Assembly (NCBI GenBank): GCA_004359435.1
Contig: PTET01000001.1
Span: forward strand, 208,307-272,306
DNA length: 64,000 nucleotides
Direction: 5' to 3'
Source: Flavobacteriaceae bacterium
GTDB lineage: Bacteria > Bacteroidota > Bacteroidia > Flavobacteriales > Weeksellaceae
Shown: one piece after another, positions 33,514 through 42,360 of the stretch
Layout of the letters: every line of letters starts with the position of its first letter
Position numbering within the stretch: position 1 is the first letter of the stretch
Notes under the pieces: model-generated
The model's input: only the letters and a program-made list of their open reading frames with translations
Databases searched by the model: none
Told to the model about the DNA's origin: nothing
Position numbers and translations under genes: made by a program

Positions 33514-35610
33514 ATGAATAAAAACATCTTTTTGAAAACCCTAGGGATATTTTTGATGTCCCTGCAATTGGCTTTTTCCCAAGAAATTGACCCAACCAAA
33601 ATAGACATCGTTCGGGATGCCTATGGAGTTCCAGACATTTTCGCCAAAACCAACAGAGAAGCCGCTTATGGAGTAGCATGGGCACAATGTGAGGATAATT
33701 TTTTCAACATTCAAGAACATATCAAAGGAGTTTCAGGGAGTTTTTCTGAGCATTCCAACATGGGAATTTTGCTGGATTTGATTACACAAATGTTCGAGTT
33801 CGACAAAATGGCGAACGAAAGATACGCGCAAGACATTTCTCCAGAGATGGACGCAAACATGAAGGCTTACTGTTTGGCCCTCAACAATTACGCAAAGGCT
33901 CATCCAGACAAAGTGGTGTACAAGGATATTTTTCCCATCAAACCACAGGACCTTGTTAAAGGATATGCAATTGTTTTGCTTTCCAACCATTTTGCAGACG
34001 TCGCCAAAGTAGCATTTAACAAGACGGACGATGTAACCCAAAAATTCTTAGAAGAAAATATGGGCAAAGGTTCCAATGCCTTTGCTTTTAATGCCCCAAA
34101 AACTGCAGACGGAAATGCGTTTTTGATTGGGAATCCCCACAATCCAACTCAAGGACCATATTCTTATTGGGAAGTGGGCGTGCACACAGAGGAAGGATTG
34201 GACATTCATGGGGCAACTTTTGCTGGAGGAGGAGTGTTTCCTAGCATTGGAGTAAACCCCAATTTGGGTTGGAGCCATACTGTGAATTACGTCAACAACT
34301 TCAATACCTACAAACTGGAAATGCATCCGACCAAAAAGAATACCTACAAGTACGATGACCAGTGGTTGGAATTGGAAGAGAGAACAGCCAAACTCACACT
34401 CAATCTCAAAGGTGTAAAAATCCCAATCAAAAAGAAATATTTCATCAGCAAATACGGTCCCACTTTGAAGAACAAATCGGGGTATTATTCTATGAAAACT
34501 TCTGTTCTCACCAATGTTAGAGCTGCAGAACAATGGTACAGAATGGCTCTTTCTACCAATCTGCAAGAATTCAAAAAGGCTTTGGAAATCAACGGATTGG
34601 GAATGTTTACCATCACTTATGCAGACAAGGACAAGAACATCTTCAAACTCAGTCAGGGTATTTTTCCCGTTGTGGATGAAACCCAGAACTGGAGTGGGGT
34701 ACTTGTTGGAAATACCTCCAAAAACAACTGGGATGGAAAAAAATTCTATCCAGTAAAGGATATGGTTTGGGTAGAAAATCCCTCCAGTGGATATGTGTAT
34801 GACACCAACAATGCTGCAATCAAAACCTCTGGTCCCATGGACAACCCCAAAATAGAAAACTATCCCAAAAGTTTTGGACTCCTCACAATGGACAATACCA
34901 GAGGGAAGACTTCACATCTTTTATTGAGCAAACCAGAAACCTTCACTTTTGAGCAGGCCAAAAACTTCAAAAACAGTGTTTTCGTGGATGTAAAAGATCT
35001 GGATTTCCACAACTGCACCAACTGTTCCATCGTTCCAGAATTGATTGCCAAAACACCTGAGCTGGCTCCTACCAAAGCCGTATTTGAGGCTTGGAATGGT
35101 GAATTTGCTCCAGACAACAAACAGGCACCTGTGATGGCCATGTTCATACACAATATGGTGGAATATATCTTTAAGAATTTTGGAAACTACGAAAGACCAA
35201 TCCCAGAAGCTGAATTATTGGGATTTTTGCTAGATGCACAAAAATTTCTTTTGAAACACTATGGAACCCTTGAATTTCCACTTGGAGATCTACAAAAAAC
35301 CAGAAAATTTGGAAAAGAGTACCCCATGTACGGTTCAACTGCGACCATTGCTGCAAGCACTAGACAGGAATTGGATAAGAAAGATCACAAACTCATTTTT
35401 GTAGACGGAGACACCTTTATTTTTGCCGCCAAATTCACCTCTGAGGGTTTGAGTGAACTGAGTACCATCAATCCTTATGGAAATAGCAATTATGAAGAAA
35501 GTCCACACAGCACAGACCAAATGGAGCTTTTTTCAAAACAAAAGACCAAAAACATAGAACTGGACAAAAATAAAATTCGTGAGAAAGGAACATTGAGCCA
35601 TCCGAGGTAA
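33514..35610 (+). CDS. Penicillin acylase family N-terminal-nucleophile hydrolase (paralogue 2)
   Basis: The 698-residue protein parallels paralogue 1 from the signal peptide (LKTLGIFLMSLQLAFSQ) to the final GTLSHPR. The nucleophile Ser187 in GKGSNAFAF is at the same residue number, so both copies should be processed and active. The middle of the alpha chain (about residues 45-180) and the last 100 residues have diverged most, which may reflect different substrates. The ATG at 33514 is preferred over a TTG at 33493. The upstream region is also related to that of paralogue 1, showing a tandem duplication of the whole unit. Confidence 0.92.
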   Translation: MNKNIFLKTLGIFLMSLQLAFSQEIDPTKIDIVRDAYGVPDIFAKTNREAAYGVAWAQCEDNFFNIQEHIKGVSGSFSEHSNMGILLDLITQMFEFDKMANERYAQDISPEMDANMKAYCLALNNYAKAHPDKVVYKDIFPIKPQDLVKGYAIVLLSNHFADVAKVAFNKTDDVTQKFLEENMGKGSNAFAFNAPKTADGNAFLIGNPHNPTQGPYSYWEVGVHTEEGLDIHGATFAGGGVFPSIGVNPNLGWSHTVNYVNNFNTYKLEMHPTKKNTYKYDDQWLELEERTAKLTLNLKGVKIPIKKKYFISKYGPTLKNKSGYYSMKTSVLTNVRAAEQWYRMALSTNLQEFKKALEINGLGMFTITYADKDKNIFKLSQGIFPVVDETQNWSGVLVGNTSKNNWDGKKFYPVKDMVWVENPSSGYVYDTNNAAIKTSGPMDNPKIENYPKSFGLLTMDNTRGKTSHLLLSKPETFTFEQAKNFKNSVFVDVKDLDFHNCTNCSIVPELIAKTPELAPTKAVFEAWNGEFAPDNKQAPVMAMFIHNMVEYIFKNFGNYERPIPEAELLGFLLDAQKFLLKHYGTLEFPLGDLQKTRKFGKEYPMYGSTATIAASTRQELDKKDHKLIFVDGDTFIFAAKFTSEGLSELSTINPYGNSNYEESPHSTDQMELFSKQKTKNIELDKNKIREKGTLSHPR

Positions 35611-35696
35611 AGGGGGCGAGGTTTTTAAATGAGGATGGAATTATTAGGAAATAATAGATTGTTTATAAGCTTTGTTCTAACGATTTTTTATAAAAA

Positions 35697-36578
35697 ATGA
35701 TAAAAATAAGTTTCCTAGTAAAGGCATCTTTGATATTTCTGTTGGTTACATCTTTTGTCGGAAATACAATTACTAAAAGAAATAGTAGGAAAGATTTCAT
35801 AACCCAACTCAACAAAGAATTAAAATATTTTGTTGAAAGTCACGAAAAAATCAATTTTTCGTTGATATTTAGTAGAGACTCTTTGGTAGAGAGTCAAATG
35901 AATATTCATGTAATATATGAAAATTCAATACATTACAATGGTTATCGAGGGAAAATCAAAATTGGCAACAAATTTATAGATGTCTATTGTCATGACGATG
36001 CTAAAAAGTACTTAAGAGATTTAAAATTAGTTGATAGGAGAAAGAACAATACTCTAGATGGTCGTTTGTATCTTTCATCTGATGAAAAGAAGTACTCAAA
36101 ACCTTTTTTTAAGGTTATAAATAATGAGTTAGAACTTTTTGATGAAGATTCTACGATCATTGATACAAGATATATTTCAAACAGGTATGGACCTTTGATT
36201 TGGGAAATAAACACTTTGGAAGACTTGATTGCAGAAATGAATCTAATTTTACCTGTTTCACAGAATGATAAAAAAGACATTAATCTTAGACTTTCTAATA
36301 AATATATTGAATTTGACCCAATAATTTACGAACAGAATATATGTTTTGAGACAGATAGATTTAATGTCTATTTGAAAAAGGAAGAATTAAAGAAAAGTCA
36401 ACTGGAAATAGGGAAAGGACTATCAGAATGTACTATGCCTGATTATGAATTTCGAACTTTTGAAGTATATCCATTGATGTATCTTGTTTTTAAAAAGAGG
36501 GATTATAATCTATATGAACTAGATGGCGGTGTTCCATATACATATTTAAAAGAAAGATATGGAGTAGATTGGTGGTAA
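35697..36578 (+). CDS. Hypothetical secreted protein between penicillin-acylase sequences
   Basis: The 293-residue protein begins with a hydrophobic signal-like helix (ISFLVKASLIFLLVTSFVG) and then a Lys-, Asp- and Asn-rich body with many predicted strands. I recognise no family. It is much more A+T rich by eye than the acylase genes. It lies between the end of paralogue 2 and a short copy of that gene's 3' end (36600-36663), so it is bracketed by related sequence and probably arrived by insertion or survived the loss of a third acylase copy. Its function is unknown. Confidence 0.7.
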   Translation: MIKISFLVKASLIFLLVTSFVGNTITKRNSRKDFITQLNKELKYFVESHEKINFSLIFSRDSLVESQMNIHVIYENSIHYNGYRGKIKIGNKFIDVYCHDDAKKYLRDLKLVDRRKNNTLDGRLYLSSDEKKYSKPFFKVINNELELFDEDSTIIDTRYISNRYGPLIWEINTLEDLIAEMNLILPVSQNDKKDINLRLSNKYIEFDPIIYEQNICFETDRFNVYLKKEELKKSQLEIGKGLSECTMPDYEFRTFEVYPLMYLVFKKRDYNLYELDGGVPYTYLKERYGVDWW

Positions 36579-36599
36579 AAGAGACAGAGCATCATCGGC

Positions 36600-36663
36600 A
36601 ATAGCAATTATGAAGAAAGTCCACACAGCATAGACCAAATGGAACACTTAGCCATCCATTGTA
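36600..36663 (+). pseudogene. 3' relic of a third penicillin-acylase gene
   Basis: Bases 36600-36643 match 35482-35525 in paralogue 2 with one mismatch, and the following bases up to a TAG at 36661 match the last about 20 bases of that gene (GAGCCATCC region), with about 60 bases missing between. Only the extreme C-terminus is left, with an internal deletion. It lacks any start and cannot be functional. Confidence 0.75.
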
Positions 36664-36830
36664 GAAATCCCATTTTACTACTACTTTGCTTTTAGAATGA
36701 CTTTTGTTTGTAAGGCCAAAGGTTTTATAGAGAGATTTTTAACTTACTGAAAAAAAGACAGTTGATAAATAAATTTAAGTTTGTAGATTTTTTTTGATAC
36801 TTTTATCACACGAACCAAATCTTTGGGATA

Positions 36831-37301
36831 ATGAAAAAATCACTCTCTATATTATTTTTATTTGGCCTATCAATGGTCTTTTTTTCTTGTAACAAATCGG
36901 ACTCCGATGAACAGCTCGGGGTTTCTGCACCCGAAAACACCATTGTTTATAGAAACGAGAGTTATCAAAGCATCCAAATGAAGGGATACAAAAACGGGAC
37001 TCTCATCAAAACCTCAAGTCTTAAAAAAAGAACTGAATTAAATCCTGAAATCATCGATTCTTTGGTTTTGAAAGAAAATTCTTCTTTTTCAAATAGCGCC
37101 ATAGATTCCATTGTTATTTTGTACAATGTAAATTCGGGATGTTTCTATCAAACTTTCGGAAAGACATCAGACTTAGCAAATCCTCGAAACCCATTAGCGG
37201 CAGGAGTTAAATCTGAAAAAGCAAATGCAGATGGAAGTTATACCTACACCTTTACCTTCCCAGAAGATGTGTTTTCATCAGATGTTAAAGTCTGTAACTA
37301 A
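36831..37301 (+). CDS. Hypothetical lipoprotein
   Basis: The 156-residue protein has a lipoprotein signal (LFLFGLSMVFFSC, Cys at residue 20) followed by NKSDSDEQ. A run of Ser, Lys and acidic residues directly after the lipidated Cys resembles the export signal that sends lipoproteins to the cell surface in Bacteroidota. The mature part shows NTIVYRNESYQSIQMKGYK and a strand-rich C-terminal half with no known domain. The terminator at 37324 follows, so it is monocistronic. Confidence 0.75.
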   Translation: MKKSLSILFLFGLSMVFFSCNKSDSDEQLGVSAPENTIVYRNESYQSIQMKGYKNGTLIKTSSLKKRTELNPEIIDSLVLKENSSFSNSAIDSIVILYNVNSGCFYQTFGKTSDLANPRNPLAAGVKSEKANADGSYTYTFTFPEDVFSSDVKVCN

Positions 37302-37323
37302 ATCTAGCTAAAATAAAATTTTC

Positions 37324-37356
37324 GCCCTGCTTGATGATTTAAGTAGGGCTTTTTTA
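37324..37356 (+). terminator. Terminator after the lipoprotein gene
   Basis: The stem GCCCTGCTT (37324-37332) pairs with AAGTAGGGC (37341-37349), one G-U pair included, and is followed by six T. Confidence 0.85.
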
Positions 37357-37435
37357 TGGAAAAAATTTAATTATTTATAAAGTTCACATTTTAAGTGTGG
37401 ACTTAAAAAGTACATTAAAACCAGTGAGAAAAGCC

Positions 37436-37443
37436 TATCTTTG
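37436..37443 (+). promoter_or_regulatory. -7 element TATCTTTG of lepA
   Basis: An exact TAnnTTTG, 19 bases before the lepA ATG. No clear -33 TTG was found. Confidence 0.5.
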
Positions 37444-37462
37444 AAGTTCAACAACAAAGGAC

Positions 37463-39259
37463 ATGAAAAACATTCGCAACTTTTGTATTATCGCTCATAT
37501 CGACCACGGGAAAAGCACCTTGGCAGATCGATTGCTCCAAGAGACCAAAACCGTTTCGGATAGAGACCTTCAGGCCCAAACTCTAGATGACATGGATTTG
37601 GAGAGAGAAAGAGGGATTACCATAAAAAGCCATGCCATTCAAATGGATTATGTGTACAAGGGCGAAAAATATGTATTAAACCTGATTGATACCCCAGGAC
37701 ACGTAGATTTTTCTTACGAAGTTTCAAGAAGTATTGCTGCCTGCGAAGGAGCGCTTCTGATTGTTGATGCCGCTCAAAGCATACAGGCGCAAACCATTTC
37801 TAACTTGTATTTGGCCTTGGAAAACGATTTGGAAATCATTCCAATTCTCAACAAAATAGATTTGCCTTCTGCCAATCCAGAAGAAGTAACCGATGACATT
37901 GTAGACCTTTTGGGTTGTGATCCTTCGGAGGTAATTCATGCCAGCGGAAAAACCGGAGCGGGAGTTTTGGATATTCTCTCTGCGGTTATCGAGCGGATTC
38001 CTGCCCCCAAAGGCGATCCAGAGGCTCCCCTTCAAGCCCTTATTTTTGACTCTGTCTACAATTCTTTTCGAGGTGTTGAAACCTATTTTAAGGTGGTGAA
38101 TGGAAGCATCAAAAAAGGTCAAAAAATTAAATTTATGGCCACCGGTGGAAAGTTTGATGCCGATGAGGTTGGAACGCTCAAACTTACCCAAGCCCCCAAA
38201 AATGAAATCAAAACCGGAGATGTGGGTTACCTTATTACCGGTATCAAAGACGCCAGAGAAATTAAAGTAGGAGACACCATTACCGATGCCCAGAATCCAA
38301 CTTCTGCTGCCATTGATGGTTTTGAAGATGTAAAACCCATGGTTTTTGCTGGAATCTACCCAGTGGACACCGAAGAGTACGAAGAACTAAGGTACTCTAT
38401 GGAAAAGCTTCAACTCAATGACGCTTCACTTGTTTTCGAGCCAGAAAGTTCTGCAGCCTTGGGATTTGGTTTTAGATGTGGATTCCTTGGAATGCTACAC
38501 ATGGAAATTATCCAAGAAAGGCTAGAAAGGGAATTTAACATGACGGTGATTACAACGGTTCCCAACGTGTCTTACCATGCATTTACCAAAAAAAATACAG
38601 AAGAAATTATTTTGGTGAACAATCCATCGGATCTTCCAGACCCTTCTTCTTTGGACAGAGTAGAAGAGCCATTTATCAAAGCTTCTATCATCACCAAATC
38701 GGACTTTGTGGGTCAGGTGATGAGTCTTTGTATCGAAAAAAGAGGCCGAATTACCAATCAGGTATATCTTACCTCTGACAGGGTAGAACTCACTTTCGAT
38801 ATGCCTCTGGCGGAAATTGTGTTTGATTTCTATGACAGGCTTAAAACAGTCTCCAAAGGATATGCTTCTTTTGATTATTCACCCATTGGTATGCGAGCTT
38901 CCAAACTGGTAAAAGTGGATGTGCTTTTGAATGGAGAGGTGGTAGATGCGCTTTCATCTCTTTTGCACCAAGATAATGCCTATGAAATTGGGAAGAAGAT
39001 GTGCGAAAAACTCAAGGAACTCATTCCTCGCCAACAGTTCGATATTCCCATCCAGGCCGCCATCGGTGCGAAATTCATCGCCAGAGAAACCATCAAAGCC
39101 CTTCGAAAAGACGTAACGGCCAAATGTTACGGAGGAGACATTTCCAGAAAGAGAAAACTACTCGAAAAACAGAAAAAAGGAAAAAAACGTATGAGAGCGG
39201 TGGGGAATGTAGAGATTCCACAGGAAGCCTTCATGGCGGTTTTGAAGCTCAATGACTAG
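37463..39259 (+). CDS. lepA: Elongation factor 4 (LepA)
   Basis: EF4 is a ribosomal GTPase that acts on stalled or mis-translocated ribosomes and in ribosome biogenesis. The 598-residue protein has all G motifs: AHIDHGKST at residues 11-19, ERGITI with the switch I Thr, DTPGH, NKID, and a later SGKTG. Domains II, III, V and the EF4-specific C-terminal domain follow, ending in [20 protein letters not shown]. Length and start are as expected. Confidence 0.98.
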   Translation: MKNIRNFCIIAHIDHGKSTLADRLLQETKTVSDRDLQAQTLDDMDLERERGITIKSHAIQMDYVYKGEKYVLNLIDTPGHVDFSYEVSRSIAACEGALLIVDAAQSIQAQTISNLYLALENDLEIIPILNKIDLPSANPEEVTDDIVDLLGCDPSEVIHASGKTGAGVLDILSAVIERIPAPKGDPEAPLQALIFDSVYNSFRGVETYFKVVNGSIKKGQKIKFMATGGKFDADEVGTLKLTQAPKNEIKTGDVGYLITGIKDAREIKVGDTITDAQNPTSAAIDGFEDVKPMVFAGIYPVDTEEYEELRYSMEKLQLNDASLVFEPESSAALGFGFRCGFLGMLHMEIIQERLEREFNMTVITTVPNVSYHAFTKKNTEEIILVNNPSDLPDPSSLDRVEEPFIKASIITKSDFVGQVMSLCIEKRGRITNQVYLTSDRVELTFDMPLAEIVFDFYDRLKTVSKGYASFDYSPIGMRASKLVKVDVLLNGEVVDALSSLLHQDNAYEIGKKMCEKLKELIPRQQFDIPIQAAIGAKFIARETIKALRKDVTAKCYGGDISRKRKLLEKQKKGKKRMRAVGNVEIPQEAFMAVLKLND

Positions 39260-39291
39260 CATCGCCAGTTTGATACCTTATTTGAAAACCC

Positions 39292-39328
39292 CAAAAAGTC
39301 CTTTTTATTCTTAAAAAGGGCTTTTTTG
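39292..39328 (+). terminator. Terminator after lepA
   Basis: AAAAAGTCCTTTTTA pairs with TAAAAAGGGCTTTTTT across a three-base loop, followed by a T tract. The 5' A-rich arm also gives weak symmetry for the opposite strand. Confidence 0.75.
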
Positions 39329-39377
39329 CTTAAAATGAATTCCTTAGCTTTGATTGAAATCCTTTAGAAAAAATAGA

Positions 39378-40199
39378 ATGAAAAAAATATTTACTCTTTG
39401 TGCCATTGCTTTGTTAAGTCTTGCTTCGTGTGGAAAAGATGAAGGGCCAGATTTGCCTCCAATAAGTAGTTCTTCTGTTTTGCCTAAGAGAGTAACGTAT
39501 ATAGAAAAATCAAATGATGAAAATGATCAGGATGAAGATAAATCAATAAAAAATATTACATATAACGGCAATAAGATTAATGAAATCACTACTTCGGTTG
39601 GTTCAAGAGATGTTTACACCTATACTGGTGATTTTATAACCAAGATAACATCCCTTAATGTCAAAAATGAGATTATAGAGACTGATGATTTTAGTTATGA
39701 TCATAATGGGAAATTAATATCTGTTGTAACTATTTCAAATAATATGAATAGTGAGGGAGAATTAATTACTACCAAAAATAAAGATGTGTATACTCACAAC
39801 AGTGATGGCACTATTGTTCAGGAATCGTATCGATTCGATTTAGATGGCAAAGAAGTAAAAGATGATGGCTCAACTATATTTACTGTTTCTAATGGAAACG
39901 TAATCAAAGAAGTGCGTACCAGTGGCGATCAAAATAACATAAATGTCAATATCTATGAGGATGAATATGACAATAAAAAATCACCATTTTCCAATATAAC
40001 AGGATTTGACAGATTGATATTTGATGCTCCAACCTCTAGAAACAATCCTCTAAAAAGTAAATACCAACATATTTACAATAATGTTGTTCAAAGTTCAAGT
40101 ACACATATCTATACTAATACTTACAGTACAGATGGTTACTTGTTGTTTTCTAGTTTTGTAGGTGATGATTACTCTGGAAGTGAGTCATACGAATATTAA
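39378..40199 (+). CDS. Hypothetical lipoprotein with YD-like beta repeats (tandem copy 1)
   Basis: I use the ATG at 39378; a TTG at 39354 would add eight residues. The 273-residue protein has a lipoprotein signal (LCAIALLSLASC, Cys about residue 19) and then GKDEGPDLPP, a surface-export-like patch. The mature part is built of short strand repeats such as ITYNGNKINEITT, YTYTGDFITKITS and FSYDHNGKLISV, like RHS/YD-type or LVIVD-like repeats. The next gene shares signal, patch and repeats, so the pair arose by tandem duplication. The function is unknown; surface exposure is inferred. Confidence 0.78.
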   Translation: MKKIFTLCAIALLSLASCGKDEGPDLPPISSSSVLPKRVTYIEKSNDENDQDEDKSIKNITYNGNKINEITTSVGSRDVYTYTGDFITKITSLNVKNEIIETDDFSYDHNGKLISVVTISNNMNSEGELITTKNKDVYTHNSDGTIVQESYRFDLDGKEVKDDGSTIFTVSNGNVIKEVRTSGDQNNINVNIYEDEYDNKKSPFSNITGFDRLIFDAPTSRNNPLKSKYQHIYNNVVQSSSTHIYTNTYSTDGYLLFSSFVGDDYSGSESYEY

Positions 40200-40224
40200 A
40201 GTTTAATTAGATAAAAGAAACCAG

Positions 40225-41040
40225 ATGAAAAAAATATTTGCCCTATTTGCCATTGCTTTGTTAAGTTTTACTTCTTGTAAGAATGACGAAGGTGAAATTC
40301 AAACTCCACCAAGCAGTTCTACTATATTGCCTACGAAAATTTCGTTTATTAATAAAGAAGATCAGGCGGGGAGTACTAAGATTATCTACAACGGAAATAA
40401 GATTGTTGATGCCACACATGCTGATCTAAGTAGAACTGTTTATAGCTATACTGGAGATTTGATTACACAAATTACAGAATATGATAGCACTGGTAAAATT
40501 TCATTTAAAGATTTTTATACGTATCAAAATGGAAAATTGAGTGAGAATAATCATCAATCGATTGATTCAATTGGTGCAATTAAATCTAAAAAGAGAGAGA
40601 CCTATACCTACAATTCAGATGGAACAATTCTTTTAGAATCCTATTCCATAGATCCTACAACAAATGTTGAAACAAAAGATGATCATGGTACAGAGGTTTT
40701 AACCCGCTACAATGGAAATATAATTAAATGGGTTCATATATCTTCACATACCTATTCAGGAAAAACATATACTCATACAACTACCTATGATTATAAGTAT
40801 GACGATAAAAAGAGTCCCTTTGCAAATGTTATAGGTTTTGATGCACTTATTGATGTTTTTAGTGATAGAAACAACCTTGTAAGTGAAACTGAAACAACTG
40901 AAGAAAAAGTAGATGGAATAGTTACATCAACCCGAACAGAAACCGTCGATTATGCAAACCAGTACAATGAAAACGGTTTCCTAACCAAATCTAGTTACTT
41001 TAAGTATGATTTCCTTTTTCAAGAGGAATACGAATACTAA
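40225..41040 (+). CDS. Hypothetical lipoprotein with YD-like beta repeats (tandem copy 2)
   Basis: The 271-residue protein parallels the preceding gene: signal LFAIALLSFTSC, the patch KNDEGEIQTPPS, then IIYNGNKIVDATH, YSYTGDLITQITE and FYTYQNGKLSE. Its C-terminal ending EEYEY matches the ESYEY ending of copy 1. The copies are clearly diverged, so the duplication is not recent. It lies 25 bases after copy 1 and is probably in the same transcript, ended by a terminator at 41060. Confidence 0.78.
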   Translation: MKKIFALFAIALLSFTSCKNDEGEIQTPPSSSTILPTKISFINKEDQAGSTKIIYNGNKIVDATHADLSRTVYSYTGDLITQITEYDSTGKISFKDFYTYQNGKLSENNHQSIDSIGAIKSKKRETYTYNSDGTILLESYSIDPTTNVETKDDHGTEVLTRYNGNIIKWVHISSHTYSGKTYTHTTTYDYKYDDKKSPFANVIGFDALIDVFSDRNNLVSETETTEEKVDGIVTSTRTETVDYANQYNENGFLTKSSYFKYDFLFQEEYEY

Positions 41041-41059
41041 AACCAAGTCAAAACTCCAC

Positions 41060-41098
41060 AAAAAAGTCCTCTTTTGATTGTTCAGAAGAGGATTTTTT
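41060..41098 (+). terminator. Terminator after the tandem lipoprotein genes
   Basis: AAAAAGTCCTCTTTT pairs with AGAAGAGGATTTTTT with wobble pairs and an eight-base loop, followed by T-rich sequence. Confidence 0.75.
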
Positions 41099-41160
41099 GT
41101 TTCAAAATGCCCTATTTTTGTCAGTGAATTTCTTGAACAAAAAATCCCCAAACTCCAACT

Positions 41161-41508
41161 ATGGAAACCCTGATAGACAAAATCGTAGCCAACCCGAAAC
41201 TCCACAGCAAATGGCTCAATTCTCTTTCTATGATGGAAAACGTTGGGGCAAAGAAAATCAAGAATTGTGAAGACCCTGTTTTTGTGTCGGAAATGATTCT
41301 CAAACATGCTTCAGAGGAAGCCCGTCATGCTTATTTTTTGAAAAAACAAATCGTAAAGATTGAAGAGAATGCTTGTCCTACCTACGAAAAACAATATTTG
41401 ATTAGGCACCGTAGCTTTTATTTCTATTCTGAAATACAATTTCCTCCAAATTGGAATGGTTGTATTTTTTTTCTTCTGCCATTTTTGTCTATTTTATGGT
41501 TGAATTAA
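41161..41508 (+). pseudogene. Ferritin-like protein, truncated
   Basis: The first about 80 residues match a ferritin-like family of flavobacteria: LHSKWLNSLSMMENVGAKKI, then the ligand motif KHASEEARHAYFLKKQI, and CPTYEKQYLI. In relatives, as I recall them, this is followed by about 100 more residues with the second half of the four-helix bundle. Here the frame goes on from about 41404 into RHRSFYFYSEIQF and a hydrophobic tail with no ferritin pattern, reaching a stop at 41506-41508. So the second helix pair is missing and no metal site could form. The loss looks like a single junction. Confidence 0.65.
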
Positions 41509-42059
41509 TTTGATGGGCTTTTAGCCCCAACTTTCTTTTCGTAAATGGCTTTTTCCCAAGGTTTGATCTCGGTAACTCCATATTTTCCACTGTTGGTGAT
41601 GGCCATTTCGTCCAAGATGTCAACAAAGTTTTTGTATACAGCATCATCTGAGGGTTTGATGATAACGGTAAAATAATCCTTATTTTCAGCTGAATTCTTT
41701 GCTTTTTCAATCACTTTTCGGATTCCTTCTCTATCAAAAGTTGTTTCGTTAAGGTTGGCTTCCGTTAGTGAGATGTTGTCTTGTTGGTGCCAAAAAATTC
41801 GGTTGTCTTCTCCAAGTATAATAGAGATGGAGTTAGACAATTTAATTTCTGTGTCTGGCCTTTTTTGGTCTTTTTTGGGTTTGGCTGGAAGTCCCAAATC
41901 CATCACGTTGGGTTTGCTAAAGGTGGTGGTGAACATAAAAAATGTAATCAAAAGAAATCCCAAATCCACCATAGGTGTCATATCCACACGGGTGTTTTGT
42001 TTTTTAGAACGAACCTTTCCACCTTTGTTTCCTTTGTCCTGTACCTGTATATCTGCCAT
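41505..42059 (-). CDS. exbD: ExbD/TolR family biopolymer transport protein
   Basis: The 184-residue protein has a short cytoplasmic start, one membrane helix with the functional Asp in VDMTPMVDLGFLLITFFMFTT at about residues 25-45, and a periplasmic domain with DTEIKLSNSISIIL and YFTVIIKPSDDAVYKNF. ExbD uses the proton gradient with ExbB to energise TonB. It is complete, unlike the exbD remnant directly upstream (13 bases away). Two different exbD genes after exbB are usual in Bacteroidota. Confidence 0.92.
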   Translation of the reverse strand: MADIQVQDKGNKGGKVRSKKQNTRVDMTPMVDLGFLLITFFMFTTTFSKPNVMDLGLPAKPKKDQKRPDTEIKLSNSISIILGEDNRIFWHQQDNISLTEANLNETTFDREGIRKVIEKAKNSAENKDYFTVIIKPSDDAVYKNFVDILDEMAITNSGKYGVTEIKPWEKAIYEKKVGAKSPSN

Positions 42060-42072
42060 GTTGTGTAAGTGT

Positions 42073-42360
42073 TTAATTTGGTATTCCTTCCTGAGAAGTG
42101 ATAAGCCAAAATTTCAGAAAGTTGATATCCCTAAGTCCTTCAAACAAATTTTTCATCTTGGGATACTCAGTGGTTACATCTCCTTTGATGGCCAATTTGT
42201 AATTGGGATTCACAGCCAAACTTTGTTCTACCCAGTCAATGAGTTCCTTGTTAACACTGTCGATAGGAATTCCCGTTGGATCTTTGTACAATTTTTGCTG
42301 CTCAGAAGGTAAGTTCAAATAAAAGGCTGTTCTTTTTAAGAAATCAGTGGAATTCAGCAA
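42073..42360 (-). pseudogene. ExbD/TolR family protein, N-terminal half missing
   Basis: This 95-residue frame covers only the C-terminal part of the first ExbD of the usual pair: YLNLPSEQQKLYKDPTGIPI, DWVEQSLAVNPNYKLAIKGD and FLKFWLITSQEGIPN. The membrane helix with the functional Asp and about 60-90 residues after it are absent. The frame starts inside the last codons of exbB (an ATG at 42360), which is not a natural start. The junction lies near 42345, so one deletion took the exbB-exbD spacer and the 5' half of this gene. The product, if made, could not function. Confidence 0.85.
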
